7,434 nucleotides of DNA, from positions 1-7,434 of the forward strand of contig JASHVY010000069.1 of the NCBI GenBank assembly GCA_030044345.1, given 5' to 3'. A program made the position numbers and the translations under genes. Positions within the stretch are counted from its first letter, which is position 1, and each line of letters starts with the position of its first letter. Shown here piece after piece: positions 1 through 5,118 of this stretch. The notes beneath the pieces are model-generated. The model was not told the DNA's origin, searched no databases, and saw only the letters and a program-made list of their open reading frames with translations. Origin of the DNA: Acetobacteraceae bacterium. GTDB taxonomy: Bacteria > Pseudomonadota > Alphaproteobacteria > Acetobacterales > Acetobacteraceae.

Positions 1-906
1 CAGGTAGGCCTGCTGGTCAACTGTGAAAGCCAAGTTGCCGGCGGCGATATTCTGCAGCACGGGAAGGCCAACGTCAAAGGCGGCACCGCCGATACCCTTC
101 GCCGCCAGGCCCAGCTTCTGGATCGTCTTCGCGACGGCGACGCCATTGCTTCCACCGCTCGAGAACATAAACTTGACGTTCTGATGCCCCTGATACCAGG
201 CCTCGATCGAGGCGAGCGCGGGCCCCTCGGTGGCACCGACGCCGACCTGGACAAAATCGATGCCGGCCGGCTTGAACACGCTCGCGGCGCCGTCCATGCG
301 GGGCTGCTCATTGAGCGAGCCCGGGACGCTGATCATACCGCCGACAAGGTCGCCTTTCTTGACGTAGGTGAGAATGCGCTTGCCCACCGCCACTCCGGCC
401 TCGAAGAGATCCTGACCGATATAGGACAATACGTGGCTGCCGGAGCCGGCCGGAGCTTCGGCATTGTAGGCTATGACAGGGATTCCCTTGCCCAGCGCCT
501 CGTCCGTCACCGCGTTGAAGGCCTTGGGGTCAACCACAGCGACTGCGATTCCGTCGACCTTATCGATCATCGCGACTTTAAACGCATCCACCATCTCGGG
601 AATGATGTCGTTTTCGGAGCCGGTCCAGGTGTACGAAGTACCCAGGAGCGCGCACATATCGCTCGCTCCCGCTCGGACGGAATTGAAAAAGACGTCGGCA
701 GTGACGTGACAGACAAAGGCAAACTTGTAGGCCGGATAGCTGGGCCACGGGTTCTTGGTAGGAATGGATGACGCCGCGTTAGCAGGATCGGCAAGGGACC
801 CGAGAAATGGGAGGGTAGCTGCGCCGACACCGGCATTGCGCAGGAAACGGCGCCTGGATCGCGCGTACTTCTGCGGGTCAACTTCGCCCTGTGCAGATTT
901 GCTCAT
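1..906 (-). CDS. Periplasmic sugar-binding protein of an ABC transporter (C-terminus cut by window edge)
   Basis: The reading frame is open from the ATG at 906 to the left edge (302 codons seen, no stop). Residues 17-23 read SRRRFLR, a textbook twin-arginine (Tat) motif, followed by a hydrophobic stretch and a likely AxA cleavage site after residue 44 (A42-N-A44), so the protein should be exported folded. The mature part resembles the RbsB/Peripla_BP_4 family: a DGIAVAVVDP strand (about 118-127), GKGIPVIAYN (139-148), an IGQD...G segment (163-171) and a C-terminal FDVG...LQNIAAGNLAFTVDQQ run (278-299). Simple-sugar binding is inferred from the family; the exact ligand cannot be read. The start has a strong GGGAGGGAG ribosome site a few bases upstream. 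It is divergent from an aldose-dehydrogenase-like reductase and its regulator, which fits a sugar catabolic locus whose permease and ATPase genes would lie to the left. Confidence 0.88.
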   Translation of the reverse strand, partial: MSKSAQGEVDPQKYARSRRRFLRNAGVGAATLPFLGSLADPANAASSIPTKNPWPSYPAYKFAFVCHVTADVFFNSVRAGASDMCALLGTSYTWTGSENDIIPEMVDAFKVAMIDKVDGIAVAVVDPKAFNAVTDEALGKGIPVIAYNAEAPAGSGSHVLSYIGQDLFEAGVAVGKRILTYVKKGDLVGGMISVPGSLNEQPRMDGAASVFKPAGIDFVQVGVGATEGPALASIEAWYQGHQNVKFMFSSGGSNGVAVAKTIQKLGLAAKGIGGAAFDVGLPVLQNIAAGNLAFTVDQQAYL

Positions 907-936
907 TTTATCTTCTCCCTCCCCAAGAGTCTGAAA

Positions 937-946
937 CAAGCGCTTG
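937..946. promoter_or_regulatory. LacI-family-type operator candidate in the leader of the sugar-binding protein
   Basis: CAAGCGCTTG is a perfect 10-bp palindrome centred on CpG, with the AA-G-CG-C-TT core typical of LacI/GalR-family operators. It sits 31 bp upstream of the binding-protein ATG and downstream of its likely promoter, where a roadblock repressor would act. No LacI-type gene lies in the window, so the regulator would be elsewhere. A 10-bp palindrome can occur by chance, so this is a candidate only. Confidence 0.35.
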
Positions 947-1004
947 ATACGGCCTTGGTCTCCCCAGCCAACGCCGCCGCGCAGCGATAGCAGGTTCAAC
1001 TTGT

Positions 1005-1039
1005 CTTATAACATTGTGATATGATGAATTTTGTGTCAA
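1005..1039 (-). promoter_or_regulatory. Leftward promoter for the sugar-binding protein
   Basis: On the minus strand an extended -10 (TGTTATAAG, 1013-1005) matches TGnTATAAT at all but one base. A perfect TTGACA lies further upstream at 1039-1034, but its spacing of 23 bp is too long for a standard sigma-70 -35, so the extended -10 is the main evidence. The predicted start near 998 leaves a leader of about 90 nt containing the 937-946 palindrome. The sequence TGT-N6-ACA (1002-1013) overlaps the -10 and could be an operator for the nearby GntR-type protein; that is speculative. Confidence 0.4.
1017..1025 (+). promoter_or_regulatory. Rightward extended -10 promoter for the reductase-regulator operon
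   Basis: TGATATGAT fits the extended -10 pattern TGnTATAAT with one mismatch, in the AT-rich core of the divergent intergenic region. Transcription would begin near 1032, leaving about 60 nt before the ATG at 1093. This placement argues against using the in-frame ATG at 1021, which would fall inside the promoter. An inverted repeat TGT-N4-ACA (1032-1041) sits at the predicted start point. Confidence 0.4.
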
Positions 1040-1092
1040 CATTTTTTTCGATGCTGGTTGCGGAAGTTTGCGGATTGCCGGGAGCGAGAGCG

Positions 1093-2178
1093 ATGTTCAC
1101 AGGACTGAAGGAGCGCCGCATTGGCAAGACGGCGCTTGCCGTCACGGAATTCGGTCTAGGCGACACGCCCCTCGGCAACGTGTTCGGCAACGTGTTCGGC
1201 AACGTGTTCGGCAACGTGTACTGGGCGACGGAGACGGAAACGGCGGCCGCCACGGTGCGCGCGGCGGCCGCGGCCGGAATCCGGTATTTCGATACGGCTC
1301 CGGTCTATGGTTTCGGCCTTGGCGAGATGCGTCTCGGCAAGGGCATCGCCGCGCTGCCACGCGAGAAGATCGCGATCTCGTCCAAGGTCGGGTATTCGCT
1401 GGTGCCAGTCGATCCCGGAGAGCTGAAGCCGGGGCTGTGGGATCAGCCGCCGCCGCTGCGCGCCGATTTCGATTGTTCGCGCGACGCCGTGCTGCGGTCA
1501 CTCGAGGCGAGCCTGAAGCGCTTCGACACGCCCTGTGTCGACACACCCTGTGTCGACATGCTGGCGATCCATGATCCGGACGAGGCGGCAGATGTCGGCG
1601 CTGGCGTCGATCCGTTCAGCCGCAGCCACTTCAGGGCGGCGCTGGACGAGGACTTTCCGGCCCTGGCCGAGTTGCGCAGCCAGGGCGTCATCAAGGCCAT
1701 CGGTGTCGGCATCGACAAATGGCAGATGTTGTGCGATTTCGCGACGGCGGGCGACTTCGATTCTTTCCTGCTGGCCGGACGCTACACGCTGCTGGATCAG
1801 GATTCGATGCAGCACTTGTTGCCGCTCTGCGAGCAACGTCCGATCAGCCTGGTTGTCGGCGGACCGTACAATTCCGGCATCTTGGCGATCGGGGTGATCG
1901 ACCTCGCCACCTACGACGACCGGCCGGCCTCCCCCGCAACCCTGGATCGCGTACGCAAGATCGAGGCGGCTTGCGCCCGTCACGGCGTTCCGCTGCAAGC
2001 CGCCGCACTGCAATTTCCGCTGCGCCATCCCTCGGTCGCCAGCATCATCCCCGGCGCGCGGCCGGTCGCCGAGGTGGAGGCGAATTCGGCGTTTCTGCAC
2101 GCGCCCATGCCACCGCAGTTCCGGGCGGAGCTCAAGCATGAACGACCGATCCACGAGGCAGCGCCGGTTGGACGCTGA
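1093..2178 (+). CDS. Aldo/keto reductase, L-fucose/D-threo-aldose 1-dehydrogenase-like
   Basis: Predicted cytosolic NAD(P)-dependent (beta/alpha)8 oxidoreductase of 361 aa. The AKR catalytic tetrad is visible, counting from the ATG at 1093: D67 and Y72 in FDTAPVYG, K98 in SSKVG and H160 in AIHDPD. The FGLGDTPLGN start, the SKVGYSLVP segment and the SIIPGARP C-terminal part match the aldose (L-fucose/D-threo-aldose) dehydrogenase branch; oxidation of a free sugar to its lactone is inferred. I chose 1093 because GGGAG lies 8 bp upstream and family similarity starts there. The in-frame ATG at 1021 lacks a ribosome site and overlaps the likely promoter. Two in-frame tandem duplications (residues 28-43 and 145-154) interrupt otherwise normal family sequence; the first lies in the loop after strand beta1, near the active site. 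The next gene starts 12 bp after the stop, so the two are likely cotranscribed. Confidence 0.87.
   Translation: MFTGLKERRIGKTALAVTEFGLGDTPLGNVFGNVFGNVFGNVYWATETETAAATVRAAAAAGIRYFDTAPVYGFGLGEMRLGKGIAALPREKIAISSKVGYSLVPVDPGELKPGLWDQPPPLRADFDCSRDAVLRSLEASLKRFDTPCVDTPCVDMLAIHDPDEAADVGAGVDPFSRSHFRAALDEDFPALAELRSQGVIKAIGVGIDKWQMLCDFATAGDFDSFLLAGRYTLLDQDSMQHLLPLCEQRPISLVVGGPYNSGILAIGVIDLATYDDRPASPATLDRVRKIEAACARHGVPLQAAALQFPLRHPSVASIIPGARPVAEVEANSAFLHAPMPPQFRAELKHERPIHEAAPVGR
1174..1221 (+). repeat. 12-bp tandem repeat x4, in frame within the reductase
   Basis: Four consecutive copies of GGCAACGTGTTC start at 1174, 1186, 1198 and 1210. The last ends TAC instead of TTC. They encode GNVF-GNVF-GNVF-GNVY. 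Relatives as I know them have a single PLGN-[LV]-[YF] here, so three copies (36 bp, 12 residues) look like an expansion by replication slippage. The near-perfect DNA identity suggests it is recent. Confidence 0.95.
1525..1554 (+). repeat. 15-bp tandem duplication, in frame within the reductase
   Basis: GACAC(G/A)CCCTGTGTC occurs twice back to back (1525-1539 and 1540-1554), differing at one base, and encodes DTPCV-DTPCV. It lies just before strand beta4 with the catalytic histidine (AIHDPD). A single copy would give the usual family spacing (R-F-D-x-x-x-V-D-M-L-x-x-H). The unit is itself partly palindromic (GACAC...GTGTC), which may favour slippage. Confidence 0.92.
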
Positions 2179-2190
2179 GAGGAATCCGCC

Positions 2191-2934
2191 ATGCGTCCCC
2201 CCTCTGAGCCGCTTGCGCCCACGCTGAGCCGCACGGCCCAACTCGCCGAACGGCTTGGCCGCGACATCCGGGACGGGAAAATGCGCGCCGGCACGCGTTT
2301 GCCGACGGAACAGGAGCTGATCGCGCGTTTCCGGGTCAGCCGCACCGTTGTTCGGGAGGCGATGGCCTCGCTGCGCGCCGAGGGCCTGATTGTCAGTCGG
2401 CAGGGCGCCGGCGTATTCGTTGCCGACGACACGGTCAGTCGGCCATTTCGTATCGTCTCAGATGAACTACGATCGTTGGTCGAGGTGGAGAACGTCCTGC
2501 AGCTCCGCCTCGCTGTCGAGGTCGAGGCGGCGGCGATCGCGGCGGAGCGACGGAGCACGGCGGACCTGCGGCTGATCCGTGGCTGCCTCGACCGGATCGA
2601 CGAGGCGATTGCGAGGGACGAGGCGGCGATCAAGGAGGATCTCGCATTCCATTGCGCCATCGCCGAGGCGACCGGAAATCCGTATTTCGAGCGATTCATG
2701 CAGTTTCTCGGGCCGGTCATCATTCCACGGCAGACAATCCGCCTGGGGCTGGAAACGGCCGCGGAGCGTCGCGCCTATGTCGGACTGGTCCAGAGCGAGC
2801 ATCGACGCATCTACGCTGCCGTCAGAAAGGGCGACAGGGATGAAGCGCAACGTTGCGTTCGCCAACATCTTGAGGCTGCGCGGGACCGCTACCGCCGGCT
2901 GGTAGCGTCTCAGTCACCGTTTGAGGAAGGTTGA
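2191..2934 (+). CDS. GntR-family transcriptional regulator, FadR/FCD subfamily
   Basis: 247 aa, a normal length for this family. The N-terminal winged helix-turn-helix covers about residues 13-78 (LPTEQELIARFRVSRTVVREAMASL, then GLIVSRQGAGVFV). The C-terminal FCD ligand-binding domain (about 95-235) keeps the usual metal/ligand residues: D150 and H154 in EDLAFH, H204 in SEHRRI and H226 in RQHL. Such domains bind a metal plus a small carboxylate or sugar acid. It begins 12 bp after the reductase stop, with AGAGGA (2178-2183) 7 bp upstream of its ATG overlapping that stop, so translational coupling is likely. It probably controls this operon and perhaps the divergent binding-protein gene; the inducer, possibly the sugar acid made downstream of the reductase, is inferred. 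The stop codon lies in a 10-bp repeat. Confidence 0.92.
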   Translation: MRPPSEPLAPTLSRTAQLAERLGRDIRDGKMRAGTRLPTEQELIARFRVSRTVVREAMASLRAEGLIVSRQGAGVFVADDTVSRPFRIVSDELRSLVEVENVLQLRLAVEVEAAAIAAERRSTADLRLIRGCLDRIDEAIARDEAAIKEDLAFHCAIAEATGNPYFERFMQFLGPVIIPRQTIRLGLETAAERRAYVGLVQSEHRRIYAAVRKGDRDEAQRCVRQHLEAARDRYRRLVASQSPFEEG

Positions 2935-2950
2935 GGTCGGTTGAGGATAC
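2921..2950 (+). repeat. 10-bp tandem repeat x3 across the regulator stop codon
   Basis: TTGAGG recurs at 2921, 2931 and 2941 with an exact 10-bp period (TTGAGGAAGG, TTGAGGTCGG, TTGAGGATAC). The regulator's TGA (2932-2934) lies in the second unit. The copies are imperfect outside the hexamer. It is either another slippage product or a set of helically phased sites. Confidence 0.7.
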
Positions 2951-2956
2951 GATGCG

Positions 2957-2983
2957 AAAACCCTCACGAGCTCGCGATGAGGG
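2957..2983 (-). terminator. Possible intrinsic terminator, minus strand
   Basis: CCCTCA (2961-2966) pairs with TGAGGG (2978-2983). On the minus strand the stem is followed directly by TTTT (2960-2957). It would end leftward transcription from the mobile-element scar before it runs into the convergent regulator gene. The stem is only 6 bp and the T-run short. Confidence 0.35.
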
Positions 2984-3209
2984 TGCGCGGGCACGTTTGG
3001 TGATCGGGCCGACGATGCCGCGGCTGGTCCGGCCGGCGATCCTGGCCTGGACCTGACGAACGCTGAGATCGGTGGAGGTCGCGGGGGATTCGATCTCGCT
3101 TGCGACACGCTCCGGGATCGCAGGCCGTCCCAATGTTTTCCGCGCGCCTCGGCCGACCGCATCACCGCCGGCATGCGGTCGAGACCCGCAGGTAGAGGGC
3201 AGTACGAGT
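2980..3209 (-). pseudogene. Serine recombinase (resolvase/invertase type) remnant, internally deleted and frameshifted
   Basis: Reading leftward from 3209, the residues TRTALYLRVSTA match the start of serine recombinases, where the Ser in YxRVST is the catalytic nucleophile. The frame stops at 3162. The C-terminal end follows almost at once: SAEARGK in one frame, then TLGRPAIPERV and LSVRQVQARIAG in the next, the usual GK-x-LGRP linker and DNA-binding region. About 100 or more residues of the catalytic core are missing between them. The frame change falls in a run of four A (minus strand, 3139-3136); a fifth A would restore GK-TLGRP, so a one-base slippage loss is likely. No start codon lies in the right frame next to TRTALYLRVST; the frame is instead continuous with the IS630 fragment upstream. 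Recognition is from motifs seen by eye. Confidence 0.65.
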
Positions 3210-3233
3210 TCCATGCCGCCGCGTGGTCGGTCC

Positions 3234-3425
3234 CTGCCATCGCCGGACGCAGGTCTTGGAGGTTCCCGTCTGGCGCATGATCTCGTTCGTACCATGTCCT
3301 TCGGTCGTAAGCAGGACGATCCGCGCTCGCCAGACGTGCTTCTGCGGCGCGTTGCGATTCTGCGAAATTGCCTCCAGCCGCTCGCGGTCAGAAGGGGTCA
3401 CCGTGATCGATATTCCCGTGCGCAT
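3234..3425 (-). pseudogene. IS630-family transposase, N-terminal fragment
   Basis: Starting at the ATG at 3425, 64 residues match the N-terminus of IS630-type transposases: MRTGISITV, then NAPQKHVWRARIVLL and GTNEIMRQTGTSKTCVRRWQ, a helix-turn-helix that binds the element ends. Similarity ends at WQ (3234), after which the frame runs into recombinase sequence (GTRTALYLRVST). The DDE catalytic domain of about 250-300 residues is absent, so it cannot transpose by itself. The frame stays open upstream to 3449, but the usual family start is MRTGI. Terminal inverted repeats were not identified. Confidence 0.8.
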
Positions 3426-3665
3426 GCAATAGATTCGCATGCGAACCATCCCAGGGGGGATCTCTCTTCGGATTCAAATCCCAGATGCGACCCATTGGTG
3501 TGAGAAATCCGGACTTCGCGCGAACAGATTTTGAATCTCTGCAAGGTCCGCGATCGGACTTTCCCTCCGGCGTCCTGCCCGCAATTCGTGCCTCTTGGAC
3601 GGACGCGGGCCTCCGCGATAGGCTGATCGCCTCGGCGTGGTCGATCGCCGCTGGAGGAGAGCGCC
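3426..3665. other. Intergenic stretch upstream of the exporter, weak promoter only
   Basis: No gene is supported here. A perfect 12-bp palindrome TTCGCATGCGAA (3434-3445) lies next to the transposase start and may belong to the old element's end. A weak plus-strand promoter for the exporter could be TTGGAC (3595-3600) and TAGGCT (3619-3624) with 18-bp spacing. GATTCAAATC (near 3470) and GATTTTGAATC (near 3530) are near-inverted copies of each other with no known role. Confidence 0.3.
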
Positions 3666-4289
3666 ATGTCCTACGCTTTCACCCTCGCGGGCATCGCGGC
3701 AGCCAATATGCTTGCCTGCCTCTCGCCCGGCCCCGCTTTCCTGCTCATCAGCCGGGCCGCCGCCGGCCGTTCGCGCACGATCGGCCTCGCCACCGGGTTC
3801 GGCGTTGCTCTCGCCGCCACGCTTTGGGCAGCCGCGGCTTCCTTCGGTGTGGCTGCGATCATGACCCGCCTCGCCGCGCTCTACGGGCTGATCCAGCTTG
3901 CCGGAGCGGTCTATCTGATCTGGCTCGGCCTCGCTGCCTGGCTTCATCCCGACAGCGGGGAGGCTTCCCTGCCCGCCCGCGGGCTCGAGAGCCACCGCCG
4001 CGCCTTTCTGGTCGGGCTTTCTCTCGGTCTTACCAACCCGAAGATCGTCTTCTTCTTCTCGAGCATCTTCGTCGCCCTGATCCCCGCCCACGCGCCGCTT
4101 TCACTCCGGCTCGCAGCCCTCGCGGTCGTCGCCGCTGATGAGGTGCTCTATGCAGGGATGATGGCCTGCCTCTTCTCGACGCCGCGTGTGCGGGCCGTCT
4201 ATCACCGCCTCAGGCATGGGCTGGAGCGCGTGGCGGGTGCCGTCTTCATCGCGATCGGAGCGCGCATCGCAGCCCTCGCGCGCTTTTAG
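3666..4289 (+). CDS. LysE/RhtB-family amino-acid (or small-metabolite) exporter
   Basis: 207 aa inner-membrane protein of standard family length. Six hydrophobic segments are visible at roughly 5-27, 38-62, 70-93, 113-140, 145-171 and 187-205. Family hallmarks are S20-P-G-P23 in the first segment, followed by ISRAAAGRSR, and N124-P-K126 at the start of FFFSSIFVALIP. The family exports amino acids such as homoserine, threonine, lysine or derivatives by proton motive force; the substrate cannot be inferred. The start is set by GGAGGAG (3653-3659) 6 bp before the ATG. It stands alone, convergent with the CHRD gene. Its TAG stop (4287-4289) coincides with the first bases of a dispersed repeat, so the present C-terminus may have been set by that insertion. 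Confidence 0.9.
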   Translation: MSYAFTLAGIAAANMLACLSPGPAFLLISRAAAGRSRTIGLATGFGVALAATLWAAAASFGVAAIMTRLAALYGLIQLAGAVYLIWLGLAAWLHPDSGEASLPARGLESHRRAFLVGLSLGLTNPKIVFFFSSIFVALIPAHAPLSLRLAALAVVAADEVLYAGMMACLFSTPRVRAVYHRLRHGLERVAGAVFIAIGARIAALARF

Positions 4290-4392
4290 AGCGGAATGGG
4301 ATCGCTTGCGCTCACCCATCCCGCTCTCAATCATTATTTTCCGTCGTGTGATTCACGCCTTCGGTGATTCTTCCTCCGGCGATCACGCTTTA
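4287..4392 (-). repeat. Dispersed two-hairpin repeat, copy A
   Basis: Read on the minus strand, this 106-bp segment aligns with 5879-5982 (plus strand) at about 84 matches in 104 aligned positions plus one 2-base gap, counted by eye. A 26-base core (4302-4327) is identical except for one base. The ends are TAAAGCG and CGCTCTA, an imperfect terminal inverted repeat with TA at each border. It contains a large outer hairpin (AGAGCGG-A-ATGGG, 4288-4300, with 4315-4327) and a second region around GTGAT/ATCAC. It fits exactly between LysE and CHRD, contributing both stop codons. The TA borders recall IS630/mariner-type MITEs, but no mobility is shown. Confidence 0.85.
4288..4340 (+). terminator. 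Likely terminator of the LysE-type gene, formed by repeat copy A
   Basis: A 13-bp stem with one A-C mismatch (4288-4300 with 4315-4327) encloses a 14-base loop that can itself form CGC-TT-GCG. On the plus strand it is followed by a T-rich tail with TTATTTT at 4334-4340. It begins inside the exporter's stop codon. It lies between convergent genes and could block transcription both ways, though the minus-strand side lacks a T-run. Confidence 0.55.
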
Positions 4393-5025
4393 CTGGGAAA
4401 CTTTCTCGATTTTGCCGCAGGCGATCGGCAACGTGACCTGCGCGGGGATTGGCCCGAGCGAAGCGACCGACGAGGGAAGCTTGGTGCCTGAAGGAACGCC
4501 GTGGATGAAAACGACGCGGCGGTCGAGATCAAGCTTCTGGTCGGAAAATGCCTTGGCGAACGCCGCCTGCAGGGCTGCCAGGGATACCGTCTCCTGATAG
4601 TGGTAGGTGCCGGTCGCCGACGCGGTTGGATACGTACCGTGAGCGATATCCATGGCGGCCGGGTCGGTATCAAAAGGCACCATGGTCGTCCCCGACATCG
4701 GCCCCGTCTCGATCAGGTCGATAATGCCGTCGTGATTGGTATCCGCCGCCGCGGTTGGGCAGGTCGCATCGCGATTGTCGGCGAAGCCATGGAAATGTTG
4801 CCAATGGACCATGTTGGGGGAAACCCCGGTGACATCGACTTCGATGGTCATGGTGTCTCCGACAATCGAGAATCGCACCTGTCCACTCGCGCTGCTCCCG
4901 GTCACATTGGTGTTCATCGGGTGAAGCGTGGCCACATAGGTGACCGGCGCCTGGGCACCGACGGAAGCTGCCGAAACGCACGTCATTCCCCCCAAGGCAA
5001 GGGCGAGCAAGAGAGTTCGTCTCAT
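4390..5025 (-). CDS. Secreted CHRD-domain protein with EF-hand-like calcium loop
   Basis: 211 aa. A signal peptide spans residues 1-26 (MRR, hydrophobic LLLALALGG, AxA at A24-Q-A26), so it is exported. The mature part follows the bacterial CHRD pattern: YVATLHPMN near the start, beta-rich GQVRFSIVGDTMTIEVDVTGVSP, the histidine cluster H74-W-Q-H77-F-H79, CP (C89), and the closing VVFIHGV...LPIACG (C203). C89 and C203 may form a disulfide. Residues 95-106 (DTNHDGIIDLIE) fit the 12-residue EF-hand loop with D, N, D, D and E at positions 1, 3, 5, 9 and 12. CHRD proteins have no settled bacterial function. The ribosome site GGAGGA is 8 bp from the ATG. The gene lies 93 bp downstream of an Rrf2 regulator on the same strand, so NO/Fe-S control is possible. 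The TAA stop belongs to repeat copy A. Confidence 0.85.
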   Translation of the reverse strand: MRRTLLLALALGGMTCVSAASVGAQAPVTYVATLHPMNTNVTGSSASGQVRFSIVGDTMTIEVDVTGVSPNMVHWQHFHGFADNRDATCPTAAADTNHDGIIDLIETGPMSGTTMVPFDTDPAAMDIAHGTYPTASATGTYHYQETVSLAALQAAFAKAFSDQKLDLDRRVVFIHGVPSGTKLPSSVASLGPIPAQVTLPIACGKIEKVSQ

Positions 5026-5072
5026 GGCCGATTTCCTCCATTTTTCTGCGATTTCGCTGGTTTTTTGACGGC

Positions 5073-5113
5073 TCGGGGAAGCAGGGTCGCATGCATCACA
5101 CCATCTTCCCCGA
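5073..5113 (-). other. Inverted repeat between the Rrf2 regulator and CHRD genes
   Basis: TCGGGGAAG (5073-5081) and CTTCCCCGA (5105-5113) are perfect 9-bp arms around a 23-base spacer that contains GCATGC. No T-run follows on either strand, so it is not a standard terminator. It could be a partial terminator, an RNA-processing stem that uncouples the two genes, or a protein-binding site for the CHRD promoter. The rest of this 93-bp gap shows no clear -35/-10 pair. Confidence 0.5.
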
Positions 5114-5118
5114 CATTG

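Noticed and set aside
1021..1092. In-frame upstream ATG that would add 24 residues (MMNFVSTFFS...) to the reductase
   Set aside because: No ribosome site, no similarity to the family, and it overlaps the likely extended -10 promoter. GGGAG precedes the ATG at 1093.
1174..1221. CRISPR-like array from regularly repeated 12-mers
   Set aside because: The units are contiguous with no spacers, too short, and keep the reading frame of an enzyme gene.
1498..2241. Long minus-strand open frame opposite the reductase
   Set aside because: Shadow frame in GC-rich DNA. The plus strand has clear AKR motifs and the minus product is Arg/Gln-rich without recognisable domains.
3434..3445. Perfect palindrome TTCGCATGCGAA as an operator
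   Set aside because: It lies next to the dead transposase start with no promoter or regulator to assign; it may be part of the old element end.
3465..3485. GGATTCAAATCC, similar to a tRNA T-loop, as a tRNA fragment or attachment site
   Set aside because: No T-stem of proper length, no acceptor stem and no CCA context.
3474..4091. Minus-strand open frame opposite the LysE-type gene ending in DLAEIQNLFARSPDFSHQWVASGI
   Set aside because: Most of it is antisense to a clear membrane protein. The last ~25 residues, outside LysE, read protein-like and might be another gene scrap, but I cannot name a family.
4390..5025. CHRD protein as a lipoprotein because of Cys16 in the signal peptide
   Set aside because: GMTC does not fit a lipobox (no L/V/I at -3). 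The AxA site at 24-26 fits ordinary signal peptidase cleavage better.
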